Origin: Eucommia ulmoides
Taxonomy: Eukaryota; Streptophyta; Magnoliopsida; Garryales; Eucommiaceae
Direction of reading: 5' to 3'
Assembly: GCA_016647705.1 (NCBI GenBank)
Contig: CM028325.1
Span: 32,902,474-32,966,473, forward strand
DNA: 64,000 bases
The translations under genes were made by a program, and so were the position numbers. Positions 1 through 12,584 of the stretch are shown here, piece after piece; within the stretch, counting starts at the first letter, position 1; every line of letters starts with the position of its first letter. The notes under the pieces are model-generated. The model did not search any database and had not been told where the DNA came from. It saw only the letters and a program-made list of their open reading frames with translations.

Positions 1-130
1 ATTTAAAATTAACACTTAACCCAAAAAATTTTTAAATATTATTTATACCAGAAATTTATAAAATCGACCCAAAAATGTTAAATTTATATAAACTAATATT
101 TTCAAAAATACAAATTTTCGGGGTATTACA
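1..130 (-). repeat. LTR of the tandem array, copy a (cut by window edge)
   Basis: The last 130 bases of an LTR, ending GGGGTATTACA on the plus strand. It matches 3900-4036 and 13530-13661. Confidence 0.85.
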
Positions 131-789
131 ATCTACCCTCCTTAAATAAATTTCATCCTCGAAATTTTGTTCAAAACAATAACAATTCAGAATCGCATCG
201 CATGATCATGTTAGTTACACTCGATTCTAGAACAATGTTTCTCTATGTAGGGTCCCATAACCAAAAGTCACTCATAATTCATAACCGTCAAATTCATTTC
301 ACATATCGCGACATTCTCATTTGCAGTGACTCACATTATATCCAACAACCTACGGATTGGGTTTACTTTGGTCGGTAACACCTAATACAAATAACCAATT
401 GTCAAAGAATCGTATATTTCTAAACACTTTTGCTGCGCTACTATGATAAAAATAACAATAAATAATAATATATTTTTAGAATATTATGGTAGTTTCACTG
501 GATTGGAGTCTATCTCAATTCTAACAGGTCTACGACTTCAATAATTTTCCACTTGGTATGACTTTTCAAGTCTACAGCCATATCCCATAACCAGCATTTA
601 CCAATTCCATCCAACATTCTAAGTCAACATATTCGCAACCAATAGTATAACCAGTAGATAATCCAAATTCCTAATGGACTGTCTCGTGAGACTAAAGATG
701 ACTATCTCCAATATTCACATTAAACTTCCAATAGTCTCGTAAATTTTTTCGTAAAATCAAACAATTTAAATTTCAAGTAATAAATTTTT

Positions 790-1200
790 TTCGCAATACG
801 TCAAAAACATATAAATATTTCTTAAGCACATAAATACGTCTCAAAATACCTAAATACGTTAAAATCATATAAATACCCCTCAAAACACATACATATCACC
901 GAACCACATAAATACGTATCAAATTACATAAACATGTTTCCACCACACAAATATGTATCGAAACACATAAATACATATGAATCACATAAATAATAGTAAA
1001 TCCCGTAAATACATCTCGAAATACATAAATATTTTCCAAACCATATAATTATCTAGAAACATGTAAATATGTCACCAACATGTAATCATGTCTCAACCAC
1101 ACAAACACATTTCAAACACCTAAATACGTGTCAAACTATAAAAACCAAATACATCACAAATCACATGATTACGTCTCCAAAATCACGTAACATAATGAGT
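790..1200. repeat. Degenerate tandem repeat, unit about 20 bp (ACATAAATACGTCTCAAA type)
   Basis: About 18 imperfect units built on CATAAATACGT follow one another. The same array recurs at 10445-10830 in the second internal copy, so it predates the tandem duplication of the element. Confidence 0.75.
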
Positions 1201-1448
1201 TCAATACTGAAATCAATGCTCACGTAAAATGTATATAAAAACTATTACATAAAATCCCAACTCGTATTTCTACAACACCAATTAAGTTCAAAAATTCAAA
1301 TTAACATTTCAAAATAATAATTGGCTCCTAATAGTTTCACAATGACCCCACGCTTCGCTTCTACCAATCGTTAGTAATAGACCAATATCTATCCAAATTA
1401 TTTTTATCGGTGTACTGTCTTCGTAGTATAAAAATATTTTATGGATCA

Positions 1449-1481
<33 letters not shown>

Positions 1482-1500
1482 TTTTTTTTTTTTTTTTTTT
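1449..1500. repeat. (TTA)n microsatellite followed by poly-T
   Basis: About ten TTA units run into about 20 T. The matching place in the second internal copy (near 11080) has only a short T run. Confidence 0.95.
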
Positions 1501-1680
1501 AATCAAAAATCACTTTTCAATAAAATATAGCCACACTAGACAGTATCCAAATCCCAACAAAATATCATCGTAGCAGAATAGCCAAATTTAAATTAACTGG
1601 TCAACTCACTTGTCTCTAATAAAATAACATATTTACTTACCAGTCATAGAATCGTTACCTCACGATCGGGAGTTATCATA

Positions 1681-1708
1681 TCTACCTTGCAGGATTTGCC
1701 TGACAGGT

Positions 1709-1749
<41 letters not shown>

Positions 1750-1910
1750 CCATCCTGCAGGGCTTGCCTGATAAGTAAAAACATATATAATATATCCATA
1801 CTATAGGACTTGTCTGACAAGTAACAACAGAGATATAACATATATAATATATCCATCCTGCAAGACTTACCTGACAGGTAACAACATATATCCACATCTC
1901 GCAGGACTGA
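1681..1910. repeat. Minisatellite, four units of about 46-68 bp, with (AT)n inside
   Basis: Four units share the core CTGCAGGACTTGCCTGACAG followed by GTAACAACATATA and an AT-rich spacer. The first spacer has grown into an (AT)n tract at 1713-1745. The array recurs at 11272-11500. Confidence 0.8.
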
Positions 1911-2981
1911 CTCTCCTGACGAGAAGACAATTATGACATAGCAGGATAATAAAAATAATTTTTTTCATCTTTCAAATTTTACTTGATCCATTAATCATTA
2001 TAAAACTTTCTATTTCATCAACACTTTTTTTTTTCTTCACAATTTGATACAAAAATGTAATTTGATAATCTATATAGAAGACAGTAAACACCCTTTAAAT
2101 TGATACTTTCAATTTAACGACAAATCTTATGGTACACGCCTAAGAGGACACTCACCAACTTTTACTTAACTTACTATTGGTAATAGATATTAGTTTCAAA
2201 ATTCTCGGAGTCCACTTAAATACTCACCCTATACATGAGGCCAATGTTATGATAAAGTAAAGCAATTCTACAAGCATACTAAATCTATCTGGAAGTAGAG
2301 TCTGACAAATGTAACCGAATACAGACATTTGTAATCAAAGAAACAAACACATAAATGTTTCCAAGAAAATATTGCCCGACTTTTTAAACCAACTCGAGCA
2401 AAAAGGTGCAAGAAACTTGCAAAAGAAAAGGGCCTTGCATTGATTATTCTAAAGCATGATTTGCTCCTCGTTAAGAATAATAGGTTATTTCATTTATCAT
2501 TAAGTAGTCATGTACTAGGTGTCTATTTCCTTTTCTGGCTAAGGATTACAAATTTTTGGGTGACATGAAAGCCATGCAAAGTGAACAAGTTTCACTAATG
2601 CCATGCAAGATCAAGTTAAAGTTCTCTTACAGGAGGAAAAATTTAAATTGGTAATACAACACACTCAGAGTCTCAACTAACTGAATATACATAATATATG
2701 CATGTACATTCAGCAAAAATAAGTCATATTAACCAATAATATTTGTTATAGTAACCAGTAATAAGAAGTTGTTTCCCAATAATTCCATCCACATATTATA
2801 ATTGTGGGAAACTGTGAATTATATGTATATTACTACAATAATAACTAGTTATATTTTCACCCACTGTGGCACGTGGGTGTACCGAATTATCCAACATAAT
2901 ATTGTTAAGATTATTATAGGAGCAAAAATAATTTTCTGGCCAATTCTATCTTAAACCAAAATTCTGAAACGTTCTATGGGT

Positions 2982-2993
2982 GCTCTGATACCA
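2982..2993 (-). other. Primer-binding site, initiator-Met tRNA type
   Basis: The minus strand reads TGGTATCAGAGC, two bases after the LTR end. This is the usual Met-tRNA priming site of plant LTR elements. The same site is at 12571-12582. It fixes the orientation of the element as minus. Confidence 0.85.
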
Positions 2994-2995
2994 CC

Positions 2996-4036
2996 AGTAA
3001 CGACCCAATTTTTCGGGCCGCCACACGGTTTATCTTCTTGAAGAATTAACACTAAAGTTGATTGACCAAAATTTCATTCCATAAAATTCGATAAATTTTA
3101 AAATGCGTTGGCGACAAGTAATTAATAATTCATTTTACAAAAATATTTTAATTTACAATCTGACAGCGGTAATTGTAATTATTGAATTTATAATTTATCA
3201 ATTTATCGAATCGATTTTACAACGGTAAAAAATAAATACAACTATTACAATTTTAAATAGATATTTAACTAAAATTCCTGTCTCCGTTTTCCTCTCGCCG
3301 ACCGTACAATCAAAATTGTGGAGTTGTGAGCCAACGCTCAGTAGAACTCTAACCCCTCTAATACGTGAATTTAATTAATATAACAAATAAAACACATTGA
3401 TACAATTTTTACATAATCATAATTATTTCATACGAACTAACAACGATAATTCACTGACAATAATAACGTAAATCACCCAATAGACAGATTAAATACAAAT
3501 ATTAGAAGAGTTAAAAATTCTACTTGAAATTCGAATCGAAATCGCAATGGTGTGAATTTTATTTTTTCCTCTTTTGATCTTCTCTTTTATTCTCCTTTTC
3601 TTGTTTTGTCACATTGTTCTCGCAAAAATGTCCCTCAACCATATGTATTTGTTTTTCATATATATATACATATCAGTCTTATATATATCCATAATGATAA
3701 CTTGATCACTTATCCTTTACTTAGTATTATAATTATTATATTATAATATTAACACGTAACTGGTGACTCACGAATGAAATCAAGAGTCATCAATATTAAA
3801 ATTTTTCACTATTGACCTTCTTAAAATAAAAAAAATATTAATTATATCCAAAATTCTTAAAAGTAAATTTTAAATAATACAATAGTCGCAAAACAATTAA
3901 AAGTCAATTTAAAATTAAACTTAACCCAATTTGTTTTTTAAATATTATTTATACCATAAATTTATAAAATCGACTCAAAAATGTTAAACTCATATAAACT
4001 AATATTTTCAAAAATACAAATTTTTGGGGTATTACA
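2996..4036 (-). repeat. LTR of the tandem array, copy b (middle)
   Basis: This 1041-bp LTR is shared by the two units. It starts AGTAACGACC and ends GGTATTACA on the plus strand. It aligns with 12585-13661 over its length, with about one mismatch in eight by eye. Confidence 0.85.
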
Positions 4037-4474
4037 ATCTACCCTCTTTAAATAAATTTCGTCCTCGAAATTTTGTTCAAAACAATAACAATTCAAAATT
4101 GCATCGCATGATCATGTTAGTCACATTTGATTCTAGAACAATGGTTCTCTATGTAGGGTCCCATAATCGAAAGTCACCCATAATTCATAACTGTCAAATT
4201 CATTCCATATATTGTGACATTCTCATTCGCAATGGCCCACATTATATCTAACAACCTACGGACCGAGTTTACTTTCGTTGGTAACACATAGCACAAATAA
4301 CCAATTGTCAAAGAATCGTATGTTTCTAAATACTTCCGTTGCACAACTATGATAAAAATAACAATATATTTTTAGAATATCATGGTAGTCTCACTAGATT
4401 GGAGTTTATCTCTATTCCAACAAGTCTACGACTTCAATAATTTTCCACTTGACATGACTTTTCAAGTCTACTGC

Positions 4475-5640
4475 TGGTAGCGAAATATTACGTCGCTAAC
4501 TTACATCGCAAGTGTACGGGTCAAGTTTTAGTATAGATGGAGAGAGTAAAGGTATCGTGTCCACAGACATTGATTGAGATTATTATCGAGTACCGTAATT
4601 GTCATAACCTAATTTTATCTAGGTGAAAAGAATGTGTTTATAATTAATAAATATTAATACTAAAATACTAATTAAACTATACTAATACTAATATGAGATG
4701 TTTAGGAAAAAGATTGCCTAGGGATTAGCTTTGTTTATTAAAACGTGTTTGATCTCGTTTTAGTTTACGTTAACGACGTTCGACCTATCCGACAATCTCG
4801 GTTTTGTAAACTCACTTGTCACCTCTTTCGAGTGTAAGACGAGTGAATACGTGACTTCGCGCCAACGAATAAGTCCCCCTCAACATCTTAACGACACTAG
4901 GTCACGTGAGTCTCGCCCCAACGTCATTGATCGCACACTTTCTAACTTCCTTTTGGGTTATTGGATCGTCGTGTCGTGCTTACCCTAGTCTGAATCCAGG
5001 GTTACCTCTCCCTAGTGTCAAACCCCGTATTCTCACTATATCTAAACAAGCATAATAATCCTGACAACATGACAAACACAATCAAAATAGTAAAGAACAA
5101 TCATTAAACAAAACACAAACTCAAACAAACAACAATATCATAAATTATATTAATCCCTAGACAAAATCCCGTTTAGCTCAAGGCCATAACCGTTTACACA
5201 ATGAAAAACGAGCTAAATGTGTTCAACTAACTACCAAAGTTAAGAAAATAAAGAAGAAACGAAAGAAACTTAGCCGTAGTTCGAAGATTTGTCACTAAAA
5301 ACGCTTCGGGATTGCTTCTTCTTCTTCGCAACATGTTCTTCTCTTTCGAAATTGGTTGAACACTCCCAAAACCTCTCTCTAAAATATCCTAACCTTGGAG
5401 CTTTTATCTCCGGAGGAGAGGAGATGAGAAGAAATAGAGAGTCAAAAATATCTAAATAAATATCTAAATCTGTGCAGTGGTGACCGCCTAGGCAGTGGGT
5501 ATGTCGACACAGTCTTTGCCGTAGCGGTGGAAGAAGTGGTGGAATCAGGACCTTTCTGCAGTTTCATCACCTATGTTGTGAGCTTCCAATAGATTTAGAT
5601 GACTCTCTACATATTTATCGCCGCGGCGGTGGTCTGGAAG
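4475..5640 (-). repeat. Left LTR of nested element copy 1 (3' LTR in element orientation)
   Basis: It is similar to 8827-10220 from TGGTAGCG onward, including the conserved block with GAGTGTCAAACCCCG near 5020. It is shorter than the right LTR. Its far end is not sharply defined. Confidence 0.75.
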
Positions 5641-7120
5641 AAAATATAATAACTAATTACCAAATAATAACTAAAAACACTTAAACAAAAATGTGCAAGT
5701 TTTGATTATCATCTACCGGCCAAACGATATTTTCCTCATCGACCCCCAATCCTATCAAGTTCAAGCATAAAAACACACCATGTGGTGTTCTAGAATTTCA
5801 ACGTTCAATAATAGTAAGCGTCATTCTAGATCCTGTCAGAGTGTGTGTGATTAAACTCAAATATACAACTATCCGTTGATTAGATGAGATTATTCTTCAA
5901 TAAAGTTCATGACTTAAATCATTAAGGTATAAGGAATCCATACGCCTGACTTGGGTTTTATTCTCCACTAATGTAGGCTCGGAGGTTCAAAAAGATCAAT
6001 AAGTCTTGGTTCGGTTTAGGAATAATGGCCAAGGGTAAGTTGGAAGAAAAAACGGGTTATGTTGTTAACTTAACTTTACCCAAGGCACATTGCTTGGCAC
6101 ACTCACACTCGAAACCCCATAGATAATTTTGAAACAACCCTAAACAATCTATTAAGACCGACATACTCACTTGTCAAAAAGAAATGGAAATAAACTATAT
6201 TTACATAGTAGTTTTTTTTTTTTTTTTTTTTTTTTTAACTACAAACACACCCCATACTTATTTGATTTGTACAATTTAAGGGGTATGTGAAATATGAACG
6301 AAAAATGACAAGTGAGTACTCAAATATCGAACCAATTAATAACTTGCCAAAAATCCAATTGCTCACATCAAGTAGCATAATGAATGCTAACTTGATTCAC
6401 TCACATTGTGCCTTCGGTTTAGCGATATAGGTTTGGAGAAATTTCAATTGGCTATGGTATTAGTTAAGTGTATTCAGAATTGAAACGACTATTAGGCTTC
6501 GACAGGGTAACAAGGGATAATGATATATCAAGGTAAGCTTAAAAAGCTCAAGCGACAAAATGACTGCCTAAATCATATCTCCTGAACAACCTTGCATAGG
6601 ATTTCGCCTCGAATTTGCCTCATATCAAGTTCTAAAATTCCTATTGCCATGAATTTGAGTGAAGGATAATCATTTTGAAATCAATTAGATAGTGCTATAT
6701 TGAGTTTACGTGCTCGTACATTTAGGATCTACAATAACTTTTACTAAAATGATACGTCAAGCACACAGAACACATATGAATGAGCTTTACGCTTGACCTC
6801 AATAAATAATTAGGAGACAGACTCATCATCAGGTAATGACCCAGATGAAGTCAAAACTCAGCACATAACAATAACTACCCTAAACAATCATGCACACGAT
6901 AAAAACAATAAAACATAAACTACAACTAAAACGTTTACTAAAACATACTACACATTACCACCAACTTAACACAGGCAATGCCCAAAACGACCCATCAATG
7001 CTCCCAATGACAATATATAGCATGATAATGAAAATGGGGGTTTAAAACACTTACCTGGAAGGCAAGAGAATCTCGCCTCCGACTCAAGTCGACAGAGATG
7101 GATCTAACTTATTTTGTTCC
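5641..7120 (-). other. Noncoding internal region of nested element copy 1
   Basis: This stretch aligns with about 28330-29750 of copy 2, for example the shared ACCCCCAATC block. No protein domain is recognised. The conservation between two copies without a visible frame fits untranslated or packaging sequence of a nonautonomous element (inference). Confidence 0.6.
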
Positions 7121-7283
7121 TTGGGTTGCCTCCCAAGAAGCGCTTGGTTTATGGTCGTCAACCTGACACACCGAAGTGATCGTCAAAGAGCGACTTCCAC
7201 CCGTAGTACGTGTCAAATAACACCACGTACGAGTCTTGGTTTAAAATGCCCTCAAGCTTGGCAAGATAAGGCTCTAAATGGAT

Positions 7284-8057
7284 CTATCTTTCAATATCAT
7301 ACCTCATTGGCTCATGTACTTGGTGGGCATGAAAGGACGTTGCTAACGACGGCGAAGGACAAGTGAGCCACATCGGATCCTTGTAGATGTGATTGTCTTG
7401 GACCGAGTGCGGTATCACCAGCTGAAATTCAAATGGTGAAAATTCACAATGATTAATCTGTGAATCTCTATCGATCTTACCCAAATACCTCTCGCTTGTC
7501 TCCAGTTCCTCATGGTGGCTTTCGATGAATGTGGCTTGTGTATCTCCCAGTGCCACCACGTCTGACTCGGCCTTAATCAAGCAAATAAGCTGACTGATTT
7601 GCATCTGCAAAGATGTTACGATCACATCGATGTCGGCGTAGACCTTCTCGATATAATCAAAACGATTCTCGTGCTCGTTGATCTGGTTATTTGTTTCCCT
7701 CAAGACTCTATGAGTCTCCCCCATGACAGTAGCGGATATTTCTTCCAGATTGGGGGAAGAATCCTCATCGTGGTTCGGAGTGTCAATCCCTGGCCTTGAA
7801 GTATTGAAACTATGGAAATTAAAGGTCTCCATGTCTTCCAGCAACCAATAGGCTTCGTCCGCGGTTAGTTGGTAGAAAGATGTGTTAGCATTTCCTCCTT
7901 CCACCCACATTCTGGTTGCGGCTAGTAACCCATCGTGGAAGTTTAGTAGTTGACACTCCCTCAGGAAACAATGGTTTGGAAACCGGCGTAGCAATTCCTT
8001 GTATAAATCCCAAGCACTATAAAACGGCTCGGAATCTTGTTGAAAGAAATGAATCAA
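7284..8057 (-). CDS. gag: Athila-like gag protein (fossil), 257 codons open
   Basis: This is the longest open frame in the window. The N-terminal third has the plant gypsy gag pattern: a Ser-Glu-Pro-Phe-Tyr-x-Ala-Trp start, then KELLRRFPNHC, then FHDGLLAATR and LTADEAYWLLEDM. This matches the retrotransposon gag (capsid-like) domain of Athila elements as I remember it. The rest is acidic with possible coiled-coil segments. A homologous gag is present in the element at 26841-32244. No zinc knuckle or pol domain follows. Downstream on the minus strand near 7115-7135 is the GGGAGGCAACCCAAG motif often seen in Athila-type elements. Judged a fossil of a retroelement gene, not a host gene. Confidence 0.75.
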   Translation of the reverse strand: MIHFFQQDSEPFYSAWDLYKELLRRFPNHCFLRECQLLNFHDGLLAATRMWVEGGNANTSFYQLTADEAYWLLEDMETFNFHSFNTSRPGIDTPNHDEDSSPNLEEISATVMGETHRVLRETNNQINEHENRFDYIEKVYADIDVIVTSLQMQISQLICLIKAESDVVALGDTQATFIESHHEELETSERYLGKIDRDSQINHCEFSPFEFQLVIPHSVQDNHIYKDPMWLTCPSPSLATSFHAHQVHEPMRYDIER

Positions 8058-8222
8058 TACCTGTCAATCTAACATCGTCAAGTACCCGACATAAGAAAAA
8101 AAAACCAAAACTACAAAGAAAAAAATTATACACAAAAGAAATGCTTAAAGTAAAATCGGGTCATTTACTCACAATATCTATAATAATAATAAAATCAATC
8201 CACGGTAAGAGGGCCAAAAACT

Positions 8223-8826
8223 TGGTAGCGGTGATATTATGTCGCTACTTTCACTACAAGTATATGGGTCAAGTTTTAGTAAAGTTGGGGAGAGTACGAG
8301 TATCGTGTCTATAGGGTTTGTTTGAGATTATTATCAATTACTGCGATTATCATAACCTAATTTTATCTAGGTGCTAAAAATGTGTTTATAATTTATAATT
8401 AATAATTACTAATACTAAATTACTAATCAAACTATACTAATACTAATATGAGATGTTTAGGGAAAATATTGCCTAGGGATTAACTTTGTTTACAAAAATG
8501 TGTTTGGTTTTGTTTTAGTTTATGTTAACGGCATTAGACCTATCCGATAATCTCGATTCGTTAACTCATTTACCATCTCTCCTGAGTGTAAGATGAGTGA
8601 ATACGTGACTTCACGTCAACGAAGAAGTTCCCTTCAATGTCTTAACGACGCTAGGTCACGCGAGTCTCGTCCCAATGTCATTGATTGTACACTTTTCAAC
8701 TCCCTCCCGGGTTATTGGATCGTCGTGTTATGTTTACCCTAGTCCGAATTCGGGGTTACCTCTCCTGAGTGTCAAATCCCGTATTCTCACTAATCCTGGA
8801 TCGTCGCGTTGTGTTTACCAAAAACT
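8223..8826 (-). repeat. Extra partial LTR copy in tandem with the right LTR
   Basis: Sequence from TGGTAGCGG at 8223 repeats the first 565 bp or so of the full LTR at 8827-10220. It then repeats CCAAAAACTTGG, the short internal segment that borders the LTR, before the full LTR begins. The right end therefore carries a tandem duplication of about 600 bp spanning the LTR-internal junction. Confidence 0.75.
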
Positions 8827-10220
8827 TGGAAGCGGCAATACTACGTTGCTACTTTCACCGCAAGTTTACGGGCCAAGTTTTAGTAAAGCTAGGGAGAGTA
8901 CAGGTTTCGTGTCCACAAGGATTGTGTGAGATTATTATCGATTACCACGATTATCATAACCTAATTTTATCTAGGCGCTAAAAATATGTTTATAATTAAT
9001 AATTACTAATACTAAATTACTGATTAAACTATACTAATACTAATATGAGATGTTTAGGGAAAATATTGCCTAGGGATTAAATTTGTTTATAAAAACGTGT
9101 TTGGTCTCGTTTTAGTTTATGTTAATGGCGTTCGACCTATCCGACAATCTTGGTTCGTAAACTCACTCGCCACCTCTCTCGAGTGTAAGACGAGTGAATA
9201 CGTGACTTTGCGTCAACGAAGACGTCCCCCTCAACGTCTTAACGACGCTAGGTCACGTGAGTCTCGTCCCAACGTCATTGATTACACACTTTTCAACTCC
9301 CTCCCGGGTTATTAAATCGTCGTATTGTATTTACCTTAATCCGAATTCGGGGATACCTCTCCCGAGTGTCAAACTTCGTATTCTCACTATATCTAAACAA
9401 GCATAATATTCATGACAACACGGTAAACACAATAAAAATAGTGAAGAACAACATTAAACGAAACACAAACTCAAACAAACAACAATATTATAAATTATAT
9501 TAATCGCTAGACAAAATCTCGTTTAGCTTATGGCCATAACTATTTATACAATGAAAAACAAGCTAAACGTGTTTAACTAACTACCAAAGTTAAGAAAATA
9601 AACAAGAAATGAAAGAAACTTGGCCGTAGTTCGAAAATTTGCCGCTAAAAATACTTCGAGATCTCTTCTCCTTCTTCGCAACGTGTTTTTCTCATTTGGA
9701 ATTGGTTGAACACTCCCAAAACCTCTCTCTAAAATATCCTAACCTTAATGGAGCTCTCCTCGCCGGAGGAGAGGAGAGGAGAAGAAATAGAGAGCCAAGA
9801 ATATCTAAATAAATATCTAAAACTGTGCAGAGGTGATCGCCTAGGCGGTAGGCATGTCGGTACAGTCTTCGCCGCAGCGGAGGAGGAGGCGATGGAATCA
9901 GGACCTCTCCGCAATTTCTCACCGCCTAGACCGTGAGATTCAAGCAGACTTAGACACCTCTCTACATATTCATCGCTGTGACGGCGGTTTGGATGCTGCG
10001 GCGGTGGACTGCTGTTCTGAATATTGCCTTCGTGTTTGTTTTTCCATCGTTATTCCGCTATTTTTTATCCGATTTCATCGTTATGGATCTATTTTTATGC
10101 ATTTTCACCTCAAACACCAGATTTATACAAAAACACATAAAAACATATTAAAACGTAATAAACGTATTCGAAAACTAACAATGTTCGGTTTGAAAATAGA
10201 TAGGTAATTTACACCTATCA
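8827..10220 (-). repeat. Right LTR of nested element copy 1 (5' LTR in element orientation)
   Basis: This 1394-bp LTR has TG and CA termini. It contains the conserved LTR block near 9350-9390 and a GC-rich palindromic segment at about 9830-10015 (CGCCTAGGCGG, CGCCGCAGCGG, CACCGCCTAG) near its U3 end. Confidence 0.85.
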
Positions 10221-10444
10221 ACTGCCATATCCCATAACCAGCATTTACTAATTCCATCCAACATTTTAAGCCAACATATTCACAACCAATAGTATACCCA
10301 TTAGATAGCCCAAATTCCTAATGGATTGTCCCGTGAGATTAAAAATTATTATCTCCAATATTCACATTAAACTTCCAATAGTCTTGTAAACTTTTTCATA
10401 AAATCAAACAATTCAAATTTCAAGTAATAAATTTTTTTTGCAAT

Positions 10445-10830
10445 ACGTCAAAAATATATAAATATTTCTTAAGCACATAAATACATCTCAAAATACCTAA
10501 ATACGTCAAAATCATATAAATACCTCTCAAAACACATAAATATCACCGAACCACATAAATACGTATCAAATTACATAAACACGTCTCCACCACACAAATA
10601 TGTATCGAAATACCTGAATACATATGAATCACATAAATACATGTCAATCCCGTAAATACATCTCGAAATACATAAATATATTCCAAATCACATAATTATC
10701 TAGAAACACGTAATCATATCTCAACCACATAAACACGTTTCAAACACTTAAATATGTGTCAAACTATAAAAAATAAATACATCTCAAATCACATAATTAC
10801 GTCTCTAAAGTTACGTAACAGAATGAGTTT
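10445..10830. repeat. Degenerate tandem repeat, unit about 20 bp, second copy
   Basis: This is the counterpart of 790-1200 in internal region b, with the same CATAAATACGT core and similar unit order. Confidence 0.75.
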
Positions 10831-11271
10831 AATACTGAATTCAATACTCACGTAAAATGCATATAAAAAATATTACATAAAATCCCAACTCGCATTTCTA
10901 CAACACCAATTAAGTTCAAAAATTCAAATTAACATTTCAAAATAATAATTGGCTCCTGATAGTTTCACAATGATCCTACGCTCTGCCTATACCAATCGTT
11001 AGTAATGGATCAATATCTATTTGAATTATTTTTATCGGTGTACTGTCTTCGTAATATAAAAGTATTTTATGAATCAAATATTTTTTTTTTTATCAAAATC
11101 CAATTTTTCATAAAATATAGCCACACTAGGCAATATCCAAATCCCAATAAACTATCACCGTAACAGAATGACCAAATTTAAATTAACTAGTCAACTCACT
11201 TGTTTATAATAAAATAACATACTTCCTTACCAGTTATAGGATCGTTTACCTCACGATCGAGAGTTATCATA

Positions 11272-11500
11272 TCTACCCTGCAGGACTTTCCTGACAGGTA
11301 ACAACACATATAATATATAATAAATATAATATATCCACTCTATAGGGCTTGTCTAACAGGTAAAAATATATATAATATATCCACCTTGCAGGACTTGTCT
11401 GACAGGTAACAATAGAGATATAACATATATAATATATCCATCTTGCAAGATTTACCTGATAGGTGACAACATATATTCACATCTCGCAGGATTGACCTTC
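11272..11500. repeat. Minisatellite, four units, second copy
   Basis: This is the counterpart of 1681-1910, with the core CTGCAGGACTT and CTGACAGGTAACAA. The long (AT)n expansion of the first copy is absent here. Confidence 0.8.
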
Positions 11501-12584
11501 TTGACGATAAAACAACTATGACATAGTAAGATAATAAAAATAATTTTTTCACCTTTCAAATTTTACTTGATCCATTAATTATCATAAAACTTTCCATTTC
11601 ATCAACAATGTTTTTTTTTTTTTTTCACAATTTAATACAAAAATATAATTTGATAATCTATATAGGAGACAATAAATACTCTTTAAATTGATACTTTCAA
11701 TTTAATGACAAATCTTATGGTCCATGGTTAAGACGACACTCACCAATTTTTACTTAACTTATTATTGGTAATTGATACCAGTTTCAAAATTCTCGGGCTC
11801 CATTTAAATACTCACCCTATACATGAGGCCAATGTTATGATAAAGTAAAGTAATTTTACAAACATACTAAATCTATTCGAAAGTAGCGTTTGACAAATAC
11901 AACCGAATACAGACATTTGTAATCAAAGAAACAAACACATAAATGTTTGCAGGAAAATATTGCCCGACTTTTTAAATCAACTCAAGCAAAAAAGTGCAAG
12001 AAACTTGTGAAAGAAAGGGGTCTTGCATTGATTATTCTAAAGGATGTTTTGCTCCTCATTAAGAACAATAGGTTCTTTCATTTATCATTAAGTAGTTATG
12101 TACTAGGTGGCTATTTCCTTTTCGGGTTAAGGATTACAAATCTTTGGGTGACATGGAAGCCATGCAAAGTGAACAAGTTTCACTAATGCCATGCAAGATC
12201 AAGTTAAAGTTTCCTTATAGGAGCAAAAATTCAAATTGGTAATACAACACACTCAGAGTCTCAACTCAACTGAATATACATAATATATGCATGTATATTT
12301 AGCAAAAATAAGTTATATTAACCATTAATATTTGTTATAGTAACCAGTAATAAGAAATTGTTTCTCAATAATTCCATCAACATATTATAATTGTGGGAAA
12401 CTATGAATTATATGTATATCACTATAGTAATAACTAGTTATATTTGTACCCACTGTGGCATGTGGGTGTACTGAATTATCCAACATAATATTGTTAAAAT
12501 TATTATAGGAGCAAAAATAATTTTCTGGCCAATTCTATCTTAAACTATAATTCTAAAACATCCTACGAGTGCTCTGATACCACC

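Larger units (their letters stand above)
131..2995 (-). other. Internal region a of the tandem LTR element, noncoding
   Basis: This 2.87-kb region lies between a polypurine tract (131-143, minus strand) and a primer-binding site (2982-2993). It aligns along its length with 4037-12584 once the nested element there is removed. No coding domain is recognised on either strand; short frames do not resemble gag, protease or reverse transcriptase. It contains degenerate 20-mers, a (TTA)n tract and a minisatellite, listed separately. Confidence 0.8.
4475..10220 (-). mobile_element. Nested gag-only Athila-like LTR retrotransposon (TR-GAG type), copy 1
   Basis: The element starts TGGTAGCG and ends CCTATCA on the plus strand and is flanked by ACTGC at 4470-4474 and 10221-10225, a perfect 5-bp target duplication inside the internal region of the tandem LTR element. 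Orientation is minus, shown by the gag frame at 7284-8057. Parts: left LTR about 4475-5640, internal about 5641-8222, a partial LTR repeat 8223-8826, right LTR 8827-10220. The internal region aligns with that of the element at 26841-32244. Only gag is recognisable; no protease, reverse transcriptase or integrase is seen in either copy, so the family must use enzymes from a partner (inference). The copy looks old and rearranged, with several breaks. Confidence 0.88.
4037..12584 (-). other. Internal region b of the tandem LTR element, split by a nested element
   Basis: Sequence 4037-4474 continues at 10221-12584, matching 131-2995 in order. The gap is exactly the nested element 4475-10220 plus one copy of its 5-bp target duplication. 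No coding domain is visible in this copy either. Confidence 0.85.

Noticed and set aside
1681-1910. Four regular repeats with AT-rich spacers that look CRISPR-like
   Set aside because: Plant nuclear context, spacers are simple AT repeats and not unique, and the array is copied at 11272-11500 as part of an LTR element.
2982-2993. tRNA-like TGGTATCAGAGC sequences as possible tRNA gene ends
   Set aside because: They are isolated primer-binding sites adjacent to LTRs; no cloverleaf is present around them.
9854-10207. Open frame of 117 codons
   Set aside because: It lies wholly inside the right LTR of the nested element, has no known domain and runs through the palindromic segment.
11947-12186. 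Open frame of 79 codons on the plus strand
   Set aside because: It is in the noncoding internal region of the tandem LTR element, on the strand opposite to the element, and its counterpart near 2340-2590 is not open to the same extent.
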